A DNA stretch of 64,000 nt from NCBI GenBank assembly GCA_020310875.1, contig CM035437.1, forward strand, positions 53,268,965 to 53,332,964, in the 5' to 3' direction. Positions 1 through 10,618 of the stretch are shown piece by piece. This DNA comes from Ceratopteris richardii (taxonomy: Eukaryota > Streptophyta > Polypodiopsida > Polypodiales > Pteridaceae). The notes beneath the pieces were generated by a model. The model searched no databases. It was not told the DNA's origin and saw only the letters and a program-made list of their open reading frames with translations. Each line of letters starts with the position of its first letter. The stretch's first letter is position 1. Both the position numbers and the translations under genes were made by a program.

Positions 1-717
1 TAGCTAAGAAAGCATGATCTGCAACATGCATAATGGACCTGTTTTGCCTAGACTGATCTTCTTGCAATAATAAAGAGACTAACTCCTCAAATGTTAAGTC
101 ATTTGGATCACCTTTCATCATCAACCAAAGAGTAGAAGCAAAACTTTCATATGGATCTAGAAGACCATTAAGAACGATCTGCACAAGTGAACTATCTAGC
201 AAGACCATATGTAGAAATCAACTTCTCTTTCAAATCTTTGATCTTTGTCAAAAAATTGTCCATAGAATCTCCTTCATTCATATGCTTACTCTCCAATTAT
301 TTTCAGAGATAAGCAACACGATCCTCATTTCTTGCCTGGTATAAAGTGGTAAGTGTATCCCAAGCATCCTTTGCTATTTTGCAAGAGTGAATATGAGGGA
401 TAATGGCATGTTTGATAGAAAATGCTATCAATGCATGTGCCTGAGCATCTCTGTCATCCCATCAAAGTTGCTCTATAGTAGATGCAATAGGAACTACAAC
501 ACGAATAGGAATTTGAAGATTGTCATCTTCAACAAAATCTATGTCGCCTTCAATAATTGTATTTGTAGGTGTAGTATGTCATTTTTCAACACCATGAACA
601 ATATTGCGTAATCCTTTTGTGACCAATACATGAAGCATATGCCCATAATGGGTAATTGCTAGCATCCAACTTTTCCTCAATAATCAAGATACAGAATACA
701 TCATTGCTTTCAGCCAA
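1..717 (-). pseudogene. F1-0 gag fragment (capsid-like, decayed)
   Basis: The minus strand matches F1 gag in order, from the start region near 717 (the start codon appears as TTG) to the stretch reading LLQEDQSRQNRSIM near the window edge. The frame is interrupted by substitutions and indels. Gag would form the virus-like particle that packages the element RNA. The small plus-strand ORF at 387-611 is its antisense shadow. The piece stops at the window boundary, so its zinc knuckle cannot be seen. Confidence 0.75.
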
Positions 718-1014
718 GACAACTAACTAAGACACCCTAATGCAAAAAAATGAAGGTATTTCTCAGAAAGTTGAACAAAACTATCCTGTTGAGCTCTACT
801 AAACTTATAGCAAACTTGGAGGCACTTGTATTGGCGAACTGAAACCTATATATATGTCTGGCACAAAAGGATAAAATTGCCTACATAGGCACTATGATAA
901 TGCATTCAGAGGTTGAATCAAGCTCAGATAAAAAAATTTGACCCTGAGTATGCTCACCTATTCTCATGCGTGATCAGATGGGTGTCAACGATGTCCTAGA
1001 TGAAGCAGCAAACT

Positions 1015-1026
1015 GCTCTCATACCA
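1015..1026 (-). other. F1-0 primer binding site, one mismatch
   Basis: The plus strand reads gctctcatacca, the reverse complement of the plant copia primer site TGGTATCAGAGC (initiator-Met tRNA 3' end) with one substitution. It lies two bases inside the LTR edge. Confidence 0.75.
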
Positions 1027-1028
1027 AG

Positions 1029-1258
1029 TGTTGGAGCTTGAGGTCTATTAAAGCACACAAACAACACAAGGAAGGAGAAGAAACTTGGAGCACAACACAT
1101 ATTACTGAATGTATTACCAAGTGAATGTACAAAGATAAGTGACCCATTAGGGTTATAGGCATATATATAAGTCTGGGAAGAAAACCTCCTCAAGATGGAA
1201 AAAAGTACCCCACGGGTCCTAGTGTGTTCATGCACATCACTACAAAAATATATCATCA
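1029..1258 (-). repeat. F1-0 5' LTR
   Basis: About 230 bp. It begins (at its right end) with a damaged form of the F1 terminus and ends at 1029 with the inverted TGTTGG terminus. It shares the aggaggtttt block, the block around the stretch ttcttcttccttgtg and the block before the primer site with other F1 LTRs. Confidence 0.85.
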
Positions 1259-1316
1259 TTCACTTGGAGGTACACACCACAACAAAATGGTGTGGTAGAG
1301 GGACAAAAAGGTATAT
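1259..1316 (+). pseudogene. Element D integrase, left scrap
   Basis: One frame reads YTPQQNGVVEGQKG, the conserved copia integrase stretch around the catalytic Glu of the D,D35E triad (normally followed by RKN). Only about 55 bp survive between the LTR of F1-0 and the start of the LTR of element C. The protein resumes at about 21771 on the same strand, where the text continues with the next integrase residues. This places the whole of element C inside element D. Confidence 0.7.
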
Positions 1317-1985
1317 AGCGCTAAAATTCAAGATTCAAGCAAAAATTCTTGGAAAATCAATCATGGAAATGTGGACCAATTAAGGAAGCCTAAAAGCATG
1401 AGATTCCATAAAAATAAGTCAATCTCCACTCGCCAAGTCATCTAAACTAAGGCTGAGTTTTTGGGAAAGGTGGTTCCTAGATTTTAGGGGCCAATTTCTC
1501 TCCATAAGACTTGTATCATGAATTTTTTAGAGTCATCTTATTGGATTTAGTTCGTTTAGAGTTTGCACTATGTTGGAGTTTTAATAAGCAAACTTCTTGC
1601 TTAAGCTAGCCTGTTTCTTTCTTTTTGTTATCTTTGAGTAGGCATATCTATGTGTGTCCACATGCAATGTTGTAACTCTCTTGCCTTGAGTTGTTAGCAT
1701 TGTTTCTCCCTCATATTTATACATTTGATGTAATACTTGTGTAATTTGATATCTATGAAAGTTATTTTCAAGTCCAGAAAGTCTTTGGAGCATTCTCACA
1801 ATATTTTGGGAGACATGTTCAAATTAGTGAAGTGTGGTGATTGATATCTCTCTTTGTGTGTAGGCTCTATTGGAGCTATTTTGCTCTGAGTTGTAAGGGT
1901 TGGTTATCGTTCTATATCATTTTCAATGATTTTGGTGTCCTTGGATAGTGCTTAAAATTTTCTAAAGTTGAGCCAAGTTTGAGAT
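1317..1985 (+). repeat. Element C 5' LTR, left part
   Basis: This aligns throughout with 20897-21545 in the 3' LTR, for example the shared blocks around caatcatggaaat, cctaaaagcatgagattc, tgatatctctctttgtgtgtaggctctattgga and ggtgtccttggatag. It is cut at 1985 by the insertion of F1-1 and resumes at 12617. Confidence 0.85.
1981..1985 (+). repeat. Target site duplication of F1-1, left copy (GAGAT)
   Basis: GAGAT directly precedes the TGTTG terminus of F1-1 and is repeated exactly at 12612-12616 after its last base. Confidence 0.9.
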
Positions 1986-2216
1986 TGTTGATATATTTAG
2001 GTAGTGATGTGTGTGAACACACTAGGACCGCCGGGGCACTTTTTTCCCTCTTTAGGAGGTTTTTTTCCCCCGGCTCATATATATGCCTATTGCCCTAATG
2101 GGCTACTTATCTTTGTACATTCTCTAGTAATACATTCAGTATTATGTGTTTGTGCTCCAAGCTTCTTCTTCTTCCTTGTGTTGTTCGCGTGCTTTCGCAG
2201 ACATCTAACTCCAACA
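1986..2216 (+). repeat. F1-1 5' LTR
   Basis: 231 bp, begins TGTTG and ends CAACA. It contains a TATA-like stretch (tatatatg near 2085) and a pyrimidine-rich 3' part. Short LTRs of this length are common in copia elements. Confidence 0.93.
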
Positions 2217-2218
2217 AT

Positions 2219-2230
2219 TGGTATCAGAGC
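2219..2230 (+). other. F1-1 primer binding site (initiator-Met tRNA)
   Basis: TGGTATCAGAGC, the standard plant copia site complementary to the 3' end of initiator-Met tRNA, two bases after the LTR. Confidence 0.93.
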
Positions 2231-2570
2231 ATGTCGTCGCTTCATCTAGGGTGCCGTCGACACTCCTTCGTTTGTAGTCTCAGATTCACATGAAATTTGG
2301 TGAGCATACTCAGGCTGTTTTAGAGATCAAAACAGCTTCGCTATGTGTGCCAAAATCACGATCTGAGGTCGTTTCGGCCTCTGAATGCACTATTCCAGTG
2401 CTTTTGCAGGCTATTTTGTCCTTTTGTGCCAAAGGTATATACCAGTTTTTGTTCGCAAATTTAAGCGTCTCGAAGTCTGCTACAGGTCTAGCAAAACTCA
2501 TGTGGGTAGTTATGTTCAACTTTTTGAGATACAGTCAATTTTCTGCATCAAGGTATTTTAGTCACCGGCC
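2231..2570 (+). other. F1-1 untranslated leader
   Basis: Non-coding leader between the primer site and the gag start. It is conserved in copies at 35681-35959 (minus) and 38411-38700 (plus), so it is a family feature. The packaging signal would be expected here. The ORFs in both directions (2290-2655 plus, 2310-2519 minus) are not conserved as protein. Confidence 0.75.
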
Positions 2571-3601
2571 ATGGCTGAAAGCAGTGATGTATTCTGTATG
2601 TTGGCTGTTGAGGATAAGTTGGATGGTACCAACTACCCATTGTGGGCTTATATGATGCGACATGTATTGGTTGCAAAAGGATTGTGGAACATTGTGCAAG
2701 GTGTTGAAAGATGTCATGTTACACCTCTGACTATAGGTACTACAAATACAGGTGCTGGAGCTGATGAAGATGGTGTCAAAGATGATATTCCACAAATTCT
2801 TGTTCGTGCTATTGTTTTTGCTGCACCTACTGTAGAGCAGATTCGCTAGGATGGCAGAGATGCCCAGCACATGCATTGATAGCTTTATCTATCAAACGTG
2901 CCATTATTCCTCATATTCGCTCTTGCAGAACAGCTAAGGATGCTTGGGATACACTTACCACATTGTACCAAGCTAGGAATGAGGCTCGTGTTGCTTACCT
3001 CCGAAAACAGTTGGAGAGTGAGCACATGAATGAAGGTGATTCTATGGACACTTTCCTAACAAAGATCAAAGACTTGAAGGAACAATTGATTTCTGTTGAT
3101 GAGGTTATACCAGATAGCTCACTTGTGCAGACCGTTCTGAATGGTCTTCCTGATTCATATCAGAGTTTTGCTTCTACTCTTTAGTTGATGATGAAAGGCA
3201 ATCCAAATGCCTTATCATTTGAGGAGTTAGTCTCTGTTCTGTTGCAGGAAGATCAGTCCAGGCAAAATAGGTCCATTATGCGAGTTGCAGATCAAGCTTT
3301 CCTGGATAGTCAGAAGGGCAAAGGAAAATGGAGCTCTTCAACTAGTAAGCAGAAATCTACTAATTCTGCATATTCGAAGAAGGAAGATAAAGATGAGAAG
3401 AAATCAGAAAAGTAGAAATTGTTTTGTAAGTATTGTAAAGGGAAAGATCATATCATAAAGAGCTGTTCAAAACTGGCTGCTAAAGAGGCAAAGAAGAAAG
3501 AGGCTGGAATGGTTGTTGCAGAGGCCTCTTCACCAAAAACAGAGTCTGCAAATCTTGTGCAGGAAGAAGAATGGGCGTTTACTTACTGTCTGCAGTTTTG
3601 A
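2571..3601 (+). pseudogene. F1-1 gag (nucleocapsid precursor), broken
   Basis: Starts MAESSDVFCML with the copia gag pattern (LDGTNYPLWAYMM, then a capsid-like UBN2-type region) and ends with a zinc knuckle CKYCKGKDHIIKSC (C-X2-C-X4-H-X4-C, about 3422-3463). It is broken by TAG at 2847-2849 followed by a one-base deletion near 2865, by TAG at 3182-3184, by TAG at 3413-3415, and by frame loss after about 3600. Several stops look like single substitutions in Trp or Gln codons. Gag would coat the genomic RNA, but this copy cannot make a complete product. Confidence 0.9.
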
Positions 3602-3639
3602 CCCATCTTCTCATTAGCAATGCCTGTCTACAGTAGACT

Positions 3640-3944
3640 CAGATGTTTGGTATTTTGACAGTGGAGCAACCAAACATATTCCCTCGCAGTGCAGTTTCCT
3701 CTCTTCACTCAAGTCTGCCCCTACAGGGAATACTGTTACATGCGCCAACAACTCCTCTTATCTTGTTATGGGAGTTGGTAAGATCATTTTGACTACTGTT
3801 GATGGTAGTTCTTTCACTTTGTCAGATGTTTTATTTATGCCAGGGATCAAAAAGAACCTGTTATCAGTTTCTGCATTAGCCAAGATTGGCTTGGTTATGA
3901 AATTTGTTGATGACAGGTGTACAGTTCATGATCTGTCAAATGAC
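3640..3944 (+). pseudogene. F1-1 aspartic protease
   Basis: The frame reads DVWYFDSGATKHI with the catalytic D-S-G triad near 3655, followed by the copia protease pattern ending in FMPGIKKNLLSVSALAKIGL. Retroviral-type proteases dimerise to cut the Gag-Pol polyprotein. The frame runs open from about 3640 to the insertion point of element E. It has no start of its own and relied on the upstream frame, which is broken. Confidence 0.88.
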
Positions 3945-3949
3945 GATGT
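3945..3949 (+). repeat. Target site duplication of E, left copy (GATGT)
   Basis: GATGT immediately before the terminal TG of element E, repeated exactly at 9415-9419. Removing E plus one copy restores the F1 reading frame between protease and the integrase leader. Confidence 0.92.
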
Positions 3950-5015
3950 TGAAAGAACTTGGAGAAGCTTGTAGAAGGTAGAAAGTGCATTTCGAAGTGA
4001 CGAAGTTTGGTCAAGCCAACCGGCACAAGACCAGCCCTTGAGTTTATGGAGACTCAAATAGACCTTATAGGCATGCGATAAGTGCAAAGATTGTACTTTG
4101 GAGCATCAAGGAGAATGAGTCAATACAAACAGATAGGTTCGCGGGTCGACTAGCTCAAAAAACTTACTATCTATGGAAGAGACAATGAACTTCAAATGCC
4201 CATAGCCACCAGCCTGATTACAATTAGAAAACATCCTTTTATGGGAGTGATACACATAGGGTTTAGTGTATGGAATGCACAAAAGTATAAGGAATAAGCA
4301 AAATATTCTATAGGAATGAATGCGACATTCACCGGTGGTACTTCCTATTTTTCAGGAATACGTAGAGATTGACCCCGAGATAGAAAAACTCATATTTCTC
4401 CCAATATACTACACCAAATGATATGAAAATTTACACTCATAAACTAGACACTAATATCTTTTCAATGAGCCATCTTGCACTCAATTTGGAGCTTTGGGGA
4501 GAGAGCAGCAGCCTCTGCAAGATTACTGTTGGCAAAGAAGGTGATGTAGAGAATTGAAGGAGCAAGACAATGATGGTCACAAATGTATGTATATTGCTTC
4601 CATGTATTGTACAAGTGATTTTAAGTCTTTATATAGACTCTAGGAGTGTTCCACGACTTCTACAAGTGAAATTTGAATTCAAATGAAGGTGGGAATGGTT
4701 GTTGGAGGGAATCAATTCACTTCCCTACAATCTAGGAAAAGTGAAGATCTAGTTTGATCTACTTTTAGGTGATTGATTGCTTGATTGAATGCAACTTCAA
4801 CCACCACAAATTCGTGAGATTTAGGCTCTATCTTTCTACCTTTACATGTGTAAAGCTCAAGGCTTTTACAATGGTAAATGAACCATCAAAAATCTCTCAA
4901 AAAAATACAATAAATGAGCATATGAAAAAGAACTCTCCAACGGATATTCTTTCGACGTGATAGCCTTTGATGTAGATCAAATCCACCTCAAGCATAGTGT
5001 AAGCTTGATGTTCCA
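3950..5015 (-). repeat. Element E 3' LTR
   Basis: Aligns along its length with 8336-9414 with scattered substitutions. On the plus strand it starts TGAAAGAACTTGG. Its other end near 5015 is uncertain by a few bases because the terminal bases differ between the two LTRs. Confidence 0.92.
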
Positions 5016-5017
5016 AT

Positions 5018-5030
5018 AGCTCCCCCTCAA
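5018..5030 (-). other. Element E polypurine tract
   Basis: The minus strand reads tgagggggagct directly before the 3' LTR, the plus-strand primer for second-strand synthesis. Confidence 0.85.
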
Positions 5031-5050
5031 TCTAAAGTATGCTTGAGTCT

Positions 5051-6190
5051 TCATTCTCTGATAAGTTGAATACCTACCATAGCTTTGAATCTACAAAGCT
5101 TTATTCCATCAAGTGCCTTCGTCATCATATCTGCTACTTGCTTTTCAGTAGGAACAAAAGAAATGTCAATCTCCTTTGCCATGAGCTTCTCCCTGATGAA
5201 GTGGTAATGGACTTCTATGTGCTTGGTTCTCGCATGGAAAATAGGATTTGCCGCTAGATGCATGGAAATTACATTATCTCCAAATATGTGAGGTTTGGAA
5301 CTCACAAGTCCCAAATCTGTATACAATGCTTTTAACCATATTGCCTCTTGAGTTGCTATGGTCAAGCCTCTGTACTCTGCTTCAATTGAGGATAAAGCAA
5401 CTATTGGTTGCTTCTTGGAACTCCATGACACTAGCTTCGATCCTGCAAATGCTAAGTAACCAGATGTACTTTTTCTATCATCCTTAGCTCCTGCCCAATC
5501 TGCATCTGAATAGATTTTGATATCCAAATCTAAAGAGTAAGGATAGAATATACCCTCGTTGATTGTACCATTGAGATACTTAAGTACTCTCTTAGCCGCA
5601 TCCATGTGTGGTCTTCTCGGTGAGTGCATGAACTGACTAAGCACTCCCACACTATATGAGATGTCTGCCCTTGTATGAGTAGCATATATCAAGCTACCTA
5701 CCAAGCTTTGATACTCTTTAATGTCTTCAATTTTCTCACCTTCATAAACACTTAGTTTATGATTCATCTCCAAAGGTGTACCTACAAGTTTAGTGTTCTC
5801 CATTTTGAACTTGAGAAGAAGATCCTGAATGTATCTTCTTTGAGTCAAATACATTCCTTCATCTATATATATCAACTGCATATCTAGGAAATATGTGAGC
5901 TCACCTAGGTCACTGATTTTGAACTCCTCTTACATGTGTGTCTTGATCCTTTGAATGCCATTTAGATCATCACCTGTCACAATAATATCATCTACATATA
6001 CACATAGATAGATAACTTCATTGTGATCCCTTTTGATGAATAGAGAAGGATCTGAGCTGCTAGCTTTGAACCCTTGATCTTGAAGATATATAACCAACCT
6101 GTAATTCCAAGCTCTTGGAGCTTGTTTCAATCCATACAATGCTTTCTTAATTCTACATGAACATAAGCTAAACAAACAAAAACCTTGCAA
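5051..6190 (-). pseudogene. Element E reverse transcriptase (C-terminal part) and RNase H
   Basis: From right to left the minus strand encodes KKALYGLKQAPRAW, then VYVDDIIVTGDD (catalytic YVDD of RT, near 6000), then the RT thumb, then RNase H with DADWAG (near 5500), EAEYRG (near 5385) and the closing HIEVHYHFIRE and MTKAL motifs near 5100-5170. A frame change lies between 5881 and 5930. The N-terminal half of RT (template-grip, fingers and first catalytic Asp region) is absent because of the deletion at about 6145. The product cannot be a working RT. Confidence 0.9.
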
Positions 6191-6873
6191 TGTCCAAGAC
6201 TAGGTTTTCTTCCATGCCATGCTTCATAAGGAGTCATACCTTGAAGTGATTTGGATGGTAGTCGATTGACAAGGTACACAGTAGTTGAAATAGCTTCTGC
6301 CCATAGATAATGTGGCAACTTCTTCTCTTCAAGCATTGTTTGGGCTGATCCAACCAGTGTCTTGTTTCTCCTCTCTGCAATTTCATTTAGTTGAGGAGAG
6401 TACCTAGTAGTCACCTCCCTTTTGATACCTTTGTCCTGCAAGAACTCATCAAACTCTTTGGAAAAGTATTCTCCCCCTCCATCAGATCTGAGCTTCTTTA
6501 GTGATCTACCTATATGATTCTCCACATGTGCAAGATACTTCTTGAAGCAATCAAACACTTCATTCTTACTCTTGATAAAGTATAGAATAGTCCATCTACT
6601 ATGGTTGTCAATAAATGACACATAATACCTTGATCCTACAAATGAAGGTTCTTGACTTGGTCCCCATACATCTGTATGTACTAAGTCCAGTAAGTTGTTG
6701 TGGATGTAGCCTTTGTGGTTGAATGGTTGTCTTTGTGCCTTCCCAATCTGACATGCATCACACTTTTTGATCATGTGTTGCTTTGATATGTTTGGCAGTC
6801 CTAGAACACTTTGATCCCTGCATATATCCTTCAAGGTTCTTTCATTCACATGAGCAAGTCTCTTATGCCACAC
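6127..6873 (-). pseudogene. Element E integrase, truncated at its C-terminus
   Basis: Encodes the HHCC zinc domain (HKRLAHVNERT to CDACQIGKAQ), then the catalytic core with Asp in LVHTDVWGP, Asp in LRSDGGGEYFS and Glu in the QLNEIAERRNK stretch, so the D,D35E triad is kept. It is in the same frame as the upstream gag-protease, separated by one TGA at 6967-6969. After the FVCLAYVHV motif the text jumps straight into RT sequence, so the integrase C-terminal linker is lost. Confidence 0.9.
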
Positions 6874-6969
6874 TTCAAGCTCACTTAGGGTTTGAGACCC
6901 AAAGTTGAATAGAGCTATGTTCCTGGTTTCTCCTACTTCAAAAGTAAAGAGCCTACCATGCTTCTCACC

Positions 6970-7788
6970 TCAGGCTATCTTTTTGAAGCCTTGACATGGA
7001 TCTTCCACAAAAGCTCCATGTTGGGTGAACCTAACTTGCAAGCCTTTTTCAACTATTTGGCCTACACTTATTAGGTTTTTAGTGATAGTGGGTACATAGA
7101 GAACCTTACTCAGAATGTTTGTCCTGCCATTGGAAGCTTTGGCATTACCAATCTTCTCCACATTGTGCTTTGTGTCATCCCTTGTTTGCACTTCATGTCC
7201 ATGCTTTGGACTTTCCAAATCAGATAGAAGAGCAATGTTGCCTGCAACATGATTTGAACATCCTGAATCTATGGAGAAAAAATGATCATCTTCTTTACCT
7301 TCTTTGTGTCTTAGATTCATAAGAAGCAATGAGTCTTCATGTAGTTGATCTTCTGAGTAATTGTTGTAGTCCCTTCTATTATAGCCTCTATTGTTATTGT
7401 TGAAGTTGTGTCCACCTCTACCTCTATTGCTACCATATCCACCTCTTCCACTTCCTTTCTGGGTCTTCCCATTGAACCAACAATTCTGAGTGGTATGGTT
7501 GGTCTTATCGCATATGGCACAAGGTTGAACATTCTGACCTTTGGCTTTGTCTTGCTTTGGTCCTTTCTTCTTCCCTTTCCACTTTCTCTTGCTTGCGAAG
7601 TTGGCTTGAGAAGTCTCTTCTTCATGTTCTTCCTTCTTCTTGCCTTTTTGCTTCTTATCCTTCTTATCTGCATATAGAGCACTAGTTGAATTTCCATGAT
7701 AAGAGTTACCTTCCTTTATGCTATTGTTGGCTTCTTGATTGAAGAGTTGTCCAAGAAAGATGTTAAAGTCTGGAGTTTGCACATCCAT
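6970..7788 (-). pseudogene. Element E gag C-terminus and protease
   Basis: An open stretch of 272 codons. It has a Lys-rich region, the zinc knuckle CAICDKTNHTTQNC (C-X2-C-X4-H-X4-C), a Gly/Arg/Asn-rich spacer, then the protease with FSIDSGCSNHVAG (catalytic D-S-G, near 7270) and the terminal KVLYVPTITKNLISVGQIV pattern. It follows the N-terminal gag in the same frame after a single in-frame stop and precedes integrase in the same frame. Overlapping ORFs on the plus strand and at 7317-7697 are shadows. Confidence 0.9.
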
Positions 7789-7815
7789 GATGAGACCATA
7801 AGCTGTCGTGAAGGA

Positions 7816-8313
7816 TTACCATTGCTTATCACTTCGAATGCCGTTGAGAGTTTGCCTCATGATGACCTCTTCTTCAATCAGCTCTCCAATGGATGCTAAT
7901 TGATCCGCAACCTCCTTGACCTTGGTAACAAACTCTATGATGGTTTGTTTAGGTGTCTTCTTCATTTGGTTGAACTCGTTCCAAAGATGATTCTTTGTTG
8001 CTTTGTTACTAGCAGAAAAGAAAGTCTCGAGTGCATCCCAAGTCTCTTGAGGACTCTTGCATCCTCTAATATGTGGTAATAGAAAGTCAGAGATAGAGTT
8101 TAGTATGTACAACCTTGCTTGAGCATCCCTTGCGCACCAAAGTGTGAGCTTATCTATCTCCTCTTGTGTAGGTCCTCCTTTGGATCTTGGAATAGGCATA
8201 GCTTCATCACCTTCTACAATTCCATAAAGATTTCTACCTTGCATTCTAATTTTCCAAGCCGCGTAGTTGTGTCGATCAAGCTTCTCGATCATTGAAGGAA
8301 AGCTGTCACCCAT
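7816..8313 (-). pseudogene. Element E gag N-terminus
   Basis: 165 codons starting MGDSFPSMIEKLDRHNYAAW, the usual copia gag opening (substrate-like LD..NY..W motif), followed by the UBN2-type capsid region with ETWDALETFF and the LNGIRSDKQW end. A single TAA separates it from the next 272 in-frame codons. The start lies 10 bp inside the primer site, leaving almost no leader, as in many copia elements. Confidence 0.9.
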
Positions 8314-8322
8314 CTTGATCTA

Positions 8323-8334
8323 GCTCTGATACCA
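8323..8334 (-). other. Element E primer binding site (initiator-Met tRNA)
   Basis: The plus strand reads gctctgatacca, the exact reverse complement of TGGTATCAGAGC, one base from the LTR. Confidence 0.93.
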
Positions 8335-8335
8335 C

Positions 8336-9414
8336 TAAAAGAACTTGGAGAAGCTTGTAGAAGGTAGAAAAGTGCATTTCGAAGCAACGAAGTTTGGTTT
8401 AACCAACCGGAACAAGACCAGCCCTTGAGCTTATGGAGACTCAAATAGACCTTATAGGCATGCGATAAGTGCAAAGAAACACACTATGTACTTTGGAGCA
8501 TCAAGGAGAATGATTCGATACAAAACAGATAGGTTCGCGAGTTAACTAGCTCAAAAAACTTACTATCTATGGAAGAGACAATGAACTTCAAATGCCCATA
8601 GCGACCAGCGTGATTACAATTAGAAAAAATCCTTTTATGGGAGTGATACACATAAGGTTGAGTGTATGGAGTGCATAAAAGAATAAGGAATAAGCAAAAT
8701 ATGCTATAGGAATGAATGCGACATTCACCGGTGGTACTTCCTATTTTTTAGGAATATGTAGAGATTGATCCCGAGACAGAAAAACTCCGATTTCTCCCAA
8801 TTTACTGAATCAAATGATATGAAAAATTAGAGGCATAAACTAGACACTAATATCTTTTCAATGAGTCATCTTGGACTCAATTTGGAGCTCTGGGGAGAGA
8901 GTAGAAGCCTCTGCAAGATTACTGTTGGCAAAGAAGATGATGCAGAGAATTGAAGGAGCAAGACAATGATGGTCACAAATGTATGTATATTGCTTCCATG
9001 TATTGTACAAGTGATTTCAAGTCTTTATATAGACTCTAGGAGTGTTCCACAAATTCTACAAGTGAAATTTGAATTCAAATGAAGGTGGGAATGGTTGTTG
9101 GAGGGAATCAATTCACTTCCCTACAATCTAGGAAAAGTGAAGATCTAGTTTGATCTACTTTTAGGCGATTGATTGCTTGATTGAATGCAACTTCAACCAC
9201 CACAAATTCGTGGGATTTAGGATCTATCTTTCTACCTTTACATGTGTAAAGCTCAAGGCTTTTACAATGGTAAATGAACCATCAAAAATCTCTCAAAAAA
9301 ATACAATAAATGAGCATATGAAAAAGAACTCTCCAACGGATATTCTTTTGACGTGATAGCCTTTGATGTAGATCAAATCCACCTCAAGCATAGTGTAAGA
9401 TTGATGTTCGACCA
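8336..9414 (-). repeat. Element E 5' LTR
   Basis: 1079 bp, beginning TGGTCGAAC on the minus strand. It aligns with 3950-5015. The ORF at 8289-8474 is not a gene. Confidence 0.92.
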
Positions 9415-9419
9415 GATGT
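9415..9419 (+). repeat. Target site duplication of E, right copy (GATGT)
   Basis: Second exact copy of the target of element E. Element F1-1 coding sequence resumes here. Confidence 0.92.
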
Positions 9420-10618
9420 GATTATTGCTTCTGGCATTTTATGTCGTGGGTTGTATAAGCTCATAGACTATGAAAGATCTGTAAATGATTTGGCATGTGC
9501 AGTAAATGATTCTCAGGCTATGTCAGATGCAAAGCTTTGGCATGCACGCTTTGGTCATCTGAATTTTGCTAGTTTGCTACGCCTACAGAAATCTGAAATG
9601 GTGTCCTCTTTGCCCAAACTAGAGGCACCTAGAAAACATGTTTATGAAGGCTGTATTTTGGGCAAAATGCAGCGTTCCTCCTTTCCAAAAGATGGTTCAG
9701 TTCGGGCTACACAGAAATTGCAGCTTGTACATAGTGATGTATGTGGTCCTATGCACACACCCTCTTTTGGAAATTACCTTTACTTCGTGACTTTTATTGA
9801 TGATTTTTCCAGGCATGCATGGGTATATCCACTCAAAGCAAAGTCCGAAGTGTTCATGTGCTTTAAACAGTTTTTGGTTTTGGCTGAAAATCTATCAGCA
9901 TGTAAAATGGGCACCCTCTGTGTTGATCAAGGGGGGGAACATATGTCTTCTAAATTTAATGCATTTCTAGCTGAACGTGGGATAAAACACCAAAGTACAG
10001 TACCGTATACACCTCAACAGAATGGAGTTGCTGAAGGAAAGAACAGGTCACTCATGGAGATGGCGAGGTGCATGGTCAAGAGTCAGGCTTTACCACATAG
10101 TTGGCTTGAGGCTATCATGTGTGCAGCATATGTACTGAACAGGTGTCCCACTAAAGCGCTGCAATCTATCACTCCATATGAGGCTTGGCATGACCGCAAG
10201 CCATCTGTTGCTCATCTATGTGTTTTTGGTTGTTTGGCATATGCACTGGTGCCTGAACAACATCGTAGAAAATTGGATGATAAGGCAGTCAAATGTATTT
10301 TTGTAGGGTACAGTTATGAAAGTAAAGGCTATCGTCTGTATCATCCATAGATTAAACGCATTCTGGTTAGCCATGATGTTGTATTTGTGGAAGATGCTAT
10401 TCAGCCATTGCTTTCATGTACTAAGGAGACATCTGTTAGCTCCAAAGACATGTATGATACTTTGATGCCTCTTTTTACAGGTGGACAGTCTATTGATGGT
10501 CCTAATGAGGCAACTTCTCAGCCTTTGCAGGTTTCATATGATGATGCAGATCATTCCATTTCTGATGCAGATTTACATGATGCACTTGTTGATGAGAGAG
10601 CTGATATTGAGCAGGCAA
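9420..10618 (+). pseudogene. F1-1 integrase and C-terminal linker, two lesions
   Basis: Runs from the protease-integrase spacer (GILCRGLYKLIDYE) through the zinc domain (HARFGHLNFASLL) into the catalytic core: Asp in LVHSDVCGP, Asp in CVDQGGEHMS and Glu in NGVAEGKNRS, so D,D35E is kept, then the linker to FVGYSYESKGYRLYHP. The first Cys of the zinc CxxC is replaced by Tyr (HVYEGC). A TAG stop lies at 10348-10350 in an otherwise continuous frame, and a frame change occurs in the A-run at 10615-10622. Integrase would join the cDNA to host DNA. Confidence 0.9.

Larger units (their letters stand above)
1..1258 (-). mobile_element. Copia family F1, copy F1-0 (5' end only, runs off left edge)
   Basis: Read on the minus strand this is the 5' end of a Ty1/copia element of the family seen complete at 1986-12611: LTR (1029-1258), a damaged primer site (1015-1026), a non-coding leader and then gag up to the window edge. 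The LTR shares its conserved blocks with the F1-1 LTRs but carries many substitutions, so this copy is old. It abuts a copia integrase scrap at 1259, which suggests it inserted into element D. The right flanking five bases are ttcac; the other target copy lies outside the window. Confidence 0.85.
3950..9414 (-). mobile_element. Element E: minus-strand copia with long LTRs, nested in F1-1
   Basis: Full-length copia of 5465 bp in opposite orientation to its host. LTRs are at 8336-9414 (its 5') and 3950-5015 (its 3'), the primer site is at 8323-8334 and the polypurine tract at 5018-5030. Ends are TG and CA. Exact GATGT duplications flank it. The LTRs of about 1.07 kb are long for a copia and unrelated to those of F1 or C. 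The coding part has two in-frame stops and an internal deletion joining integrase to reverse transcriptase, so it is non-autonomous. Confidence 0.95.

Noticed and set aside
387..611. Plus-strand 74-codon ORF
   Set aside because: Antisense to F1-0 gag, which is recognisable on the minus strand.
2290..2655. 121-codon ORF in the F1-1 leader
   Set aside because: The leader is conserved as DNA in F1-2 and F1-3 but the ORF is not, and it overlaps the gag start in another frame.
7317..7697. 126-codon minus-strand ORF rich in Arg, Lys and Glu
   Set aside because: Shadow frame of the element E gag-protease (6970-7788), which has the zinc knuckle and D-S-G in its own frame.
10481..10618. N-terminal part of the 607-codon ORF
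   Set aside because: Out of frame with the family protein; the conserved reading is the other frame until the A-run at 10615.
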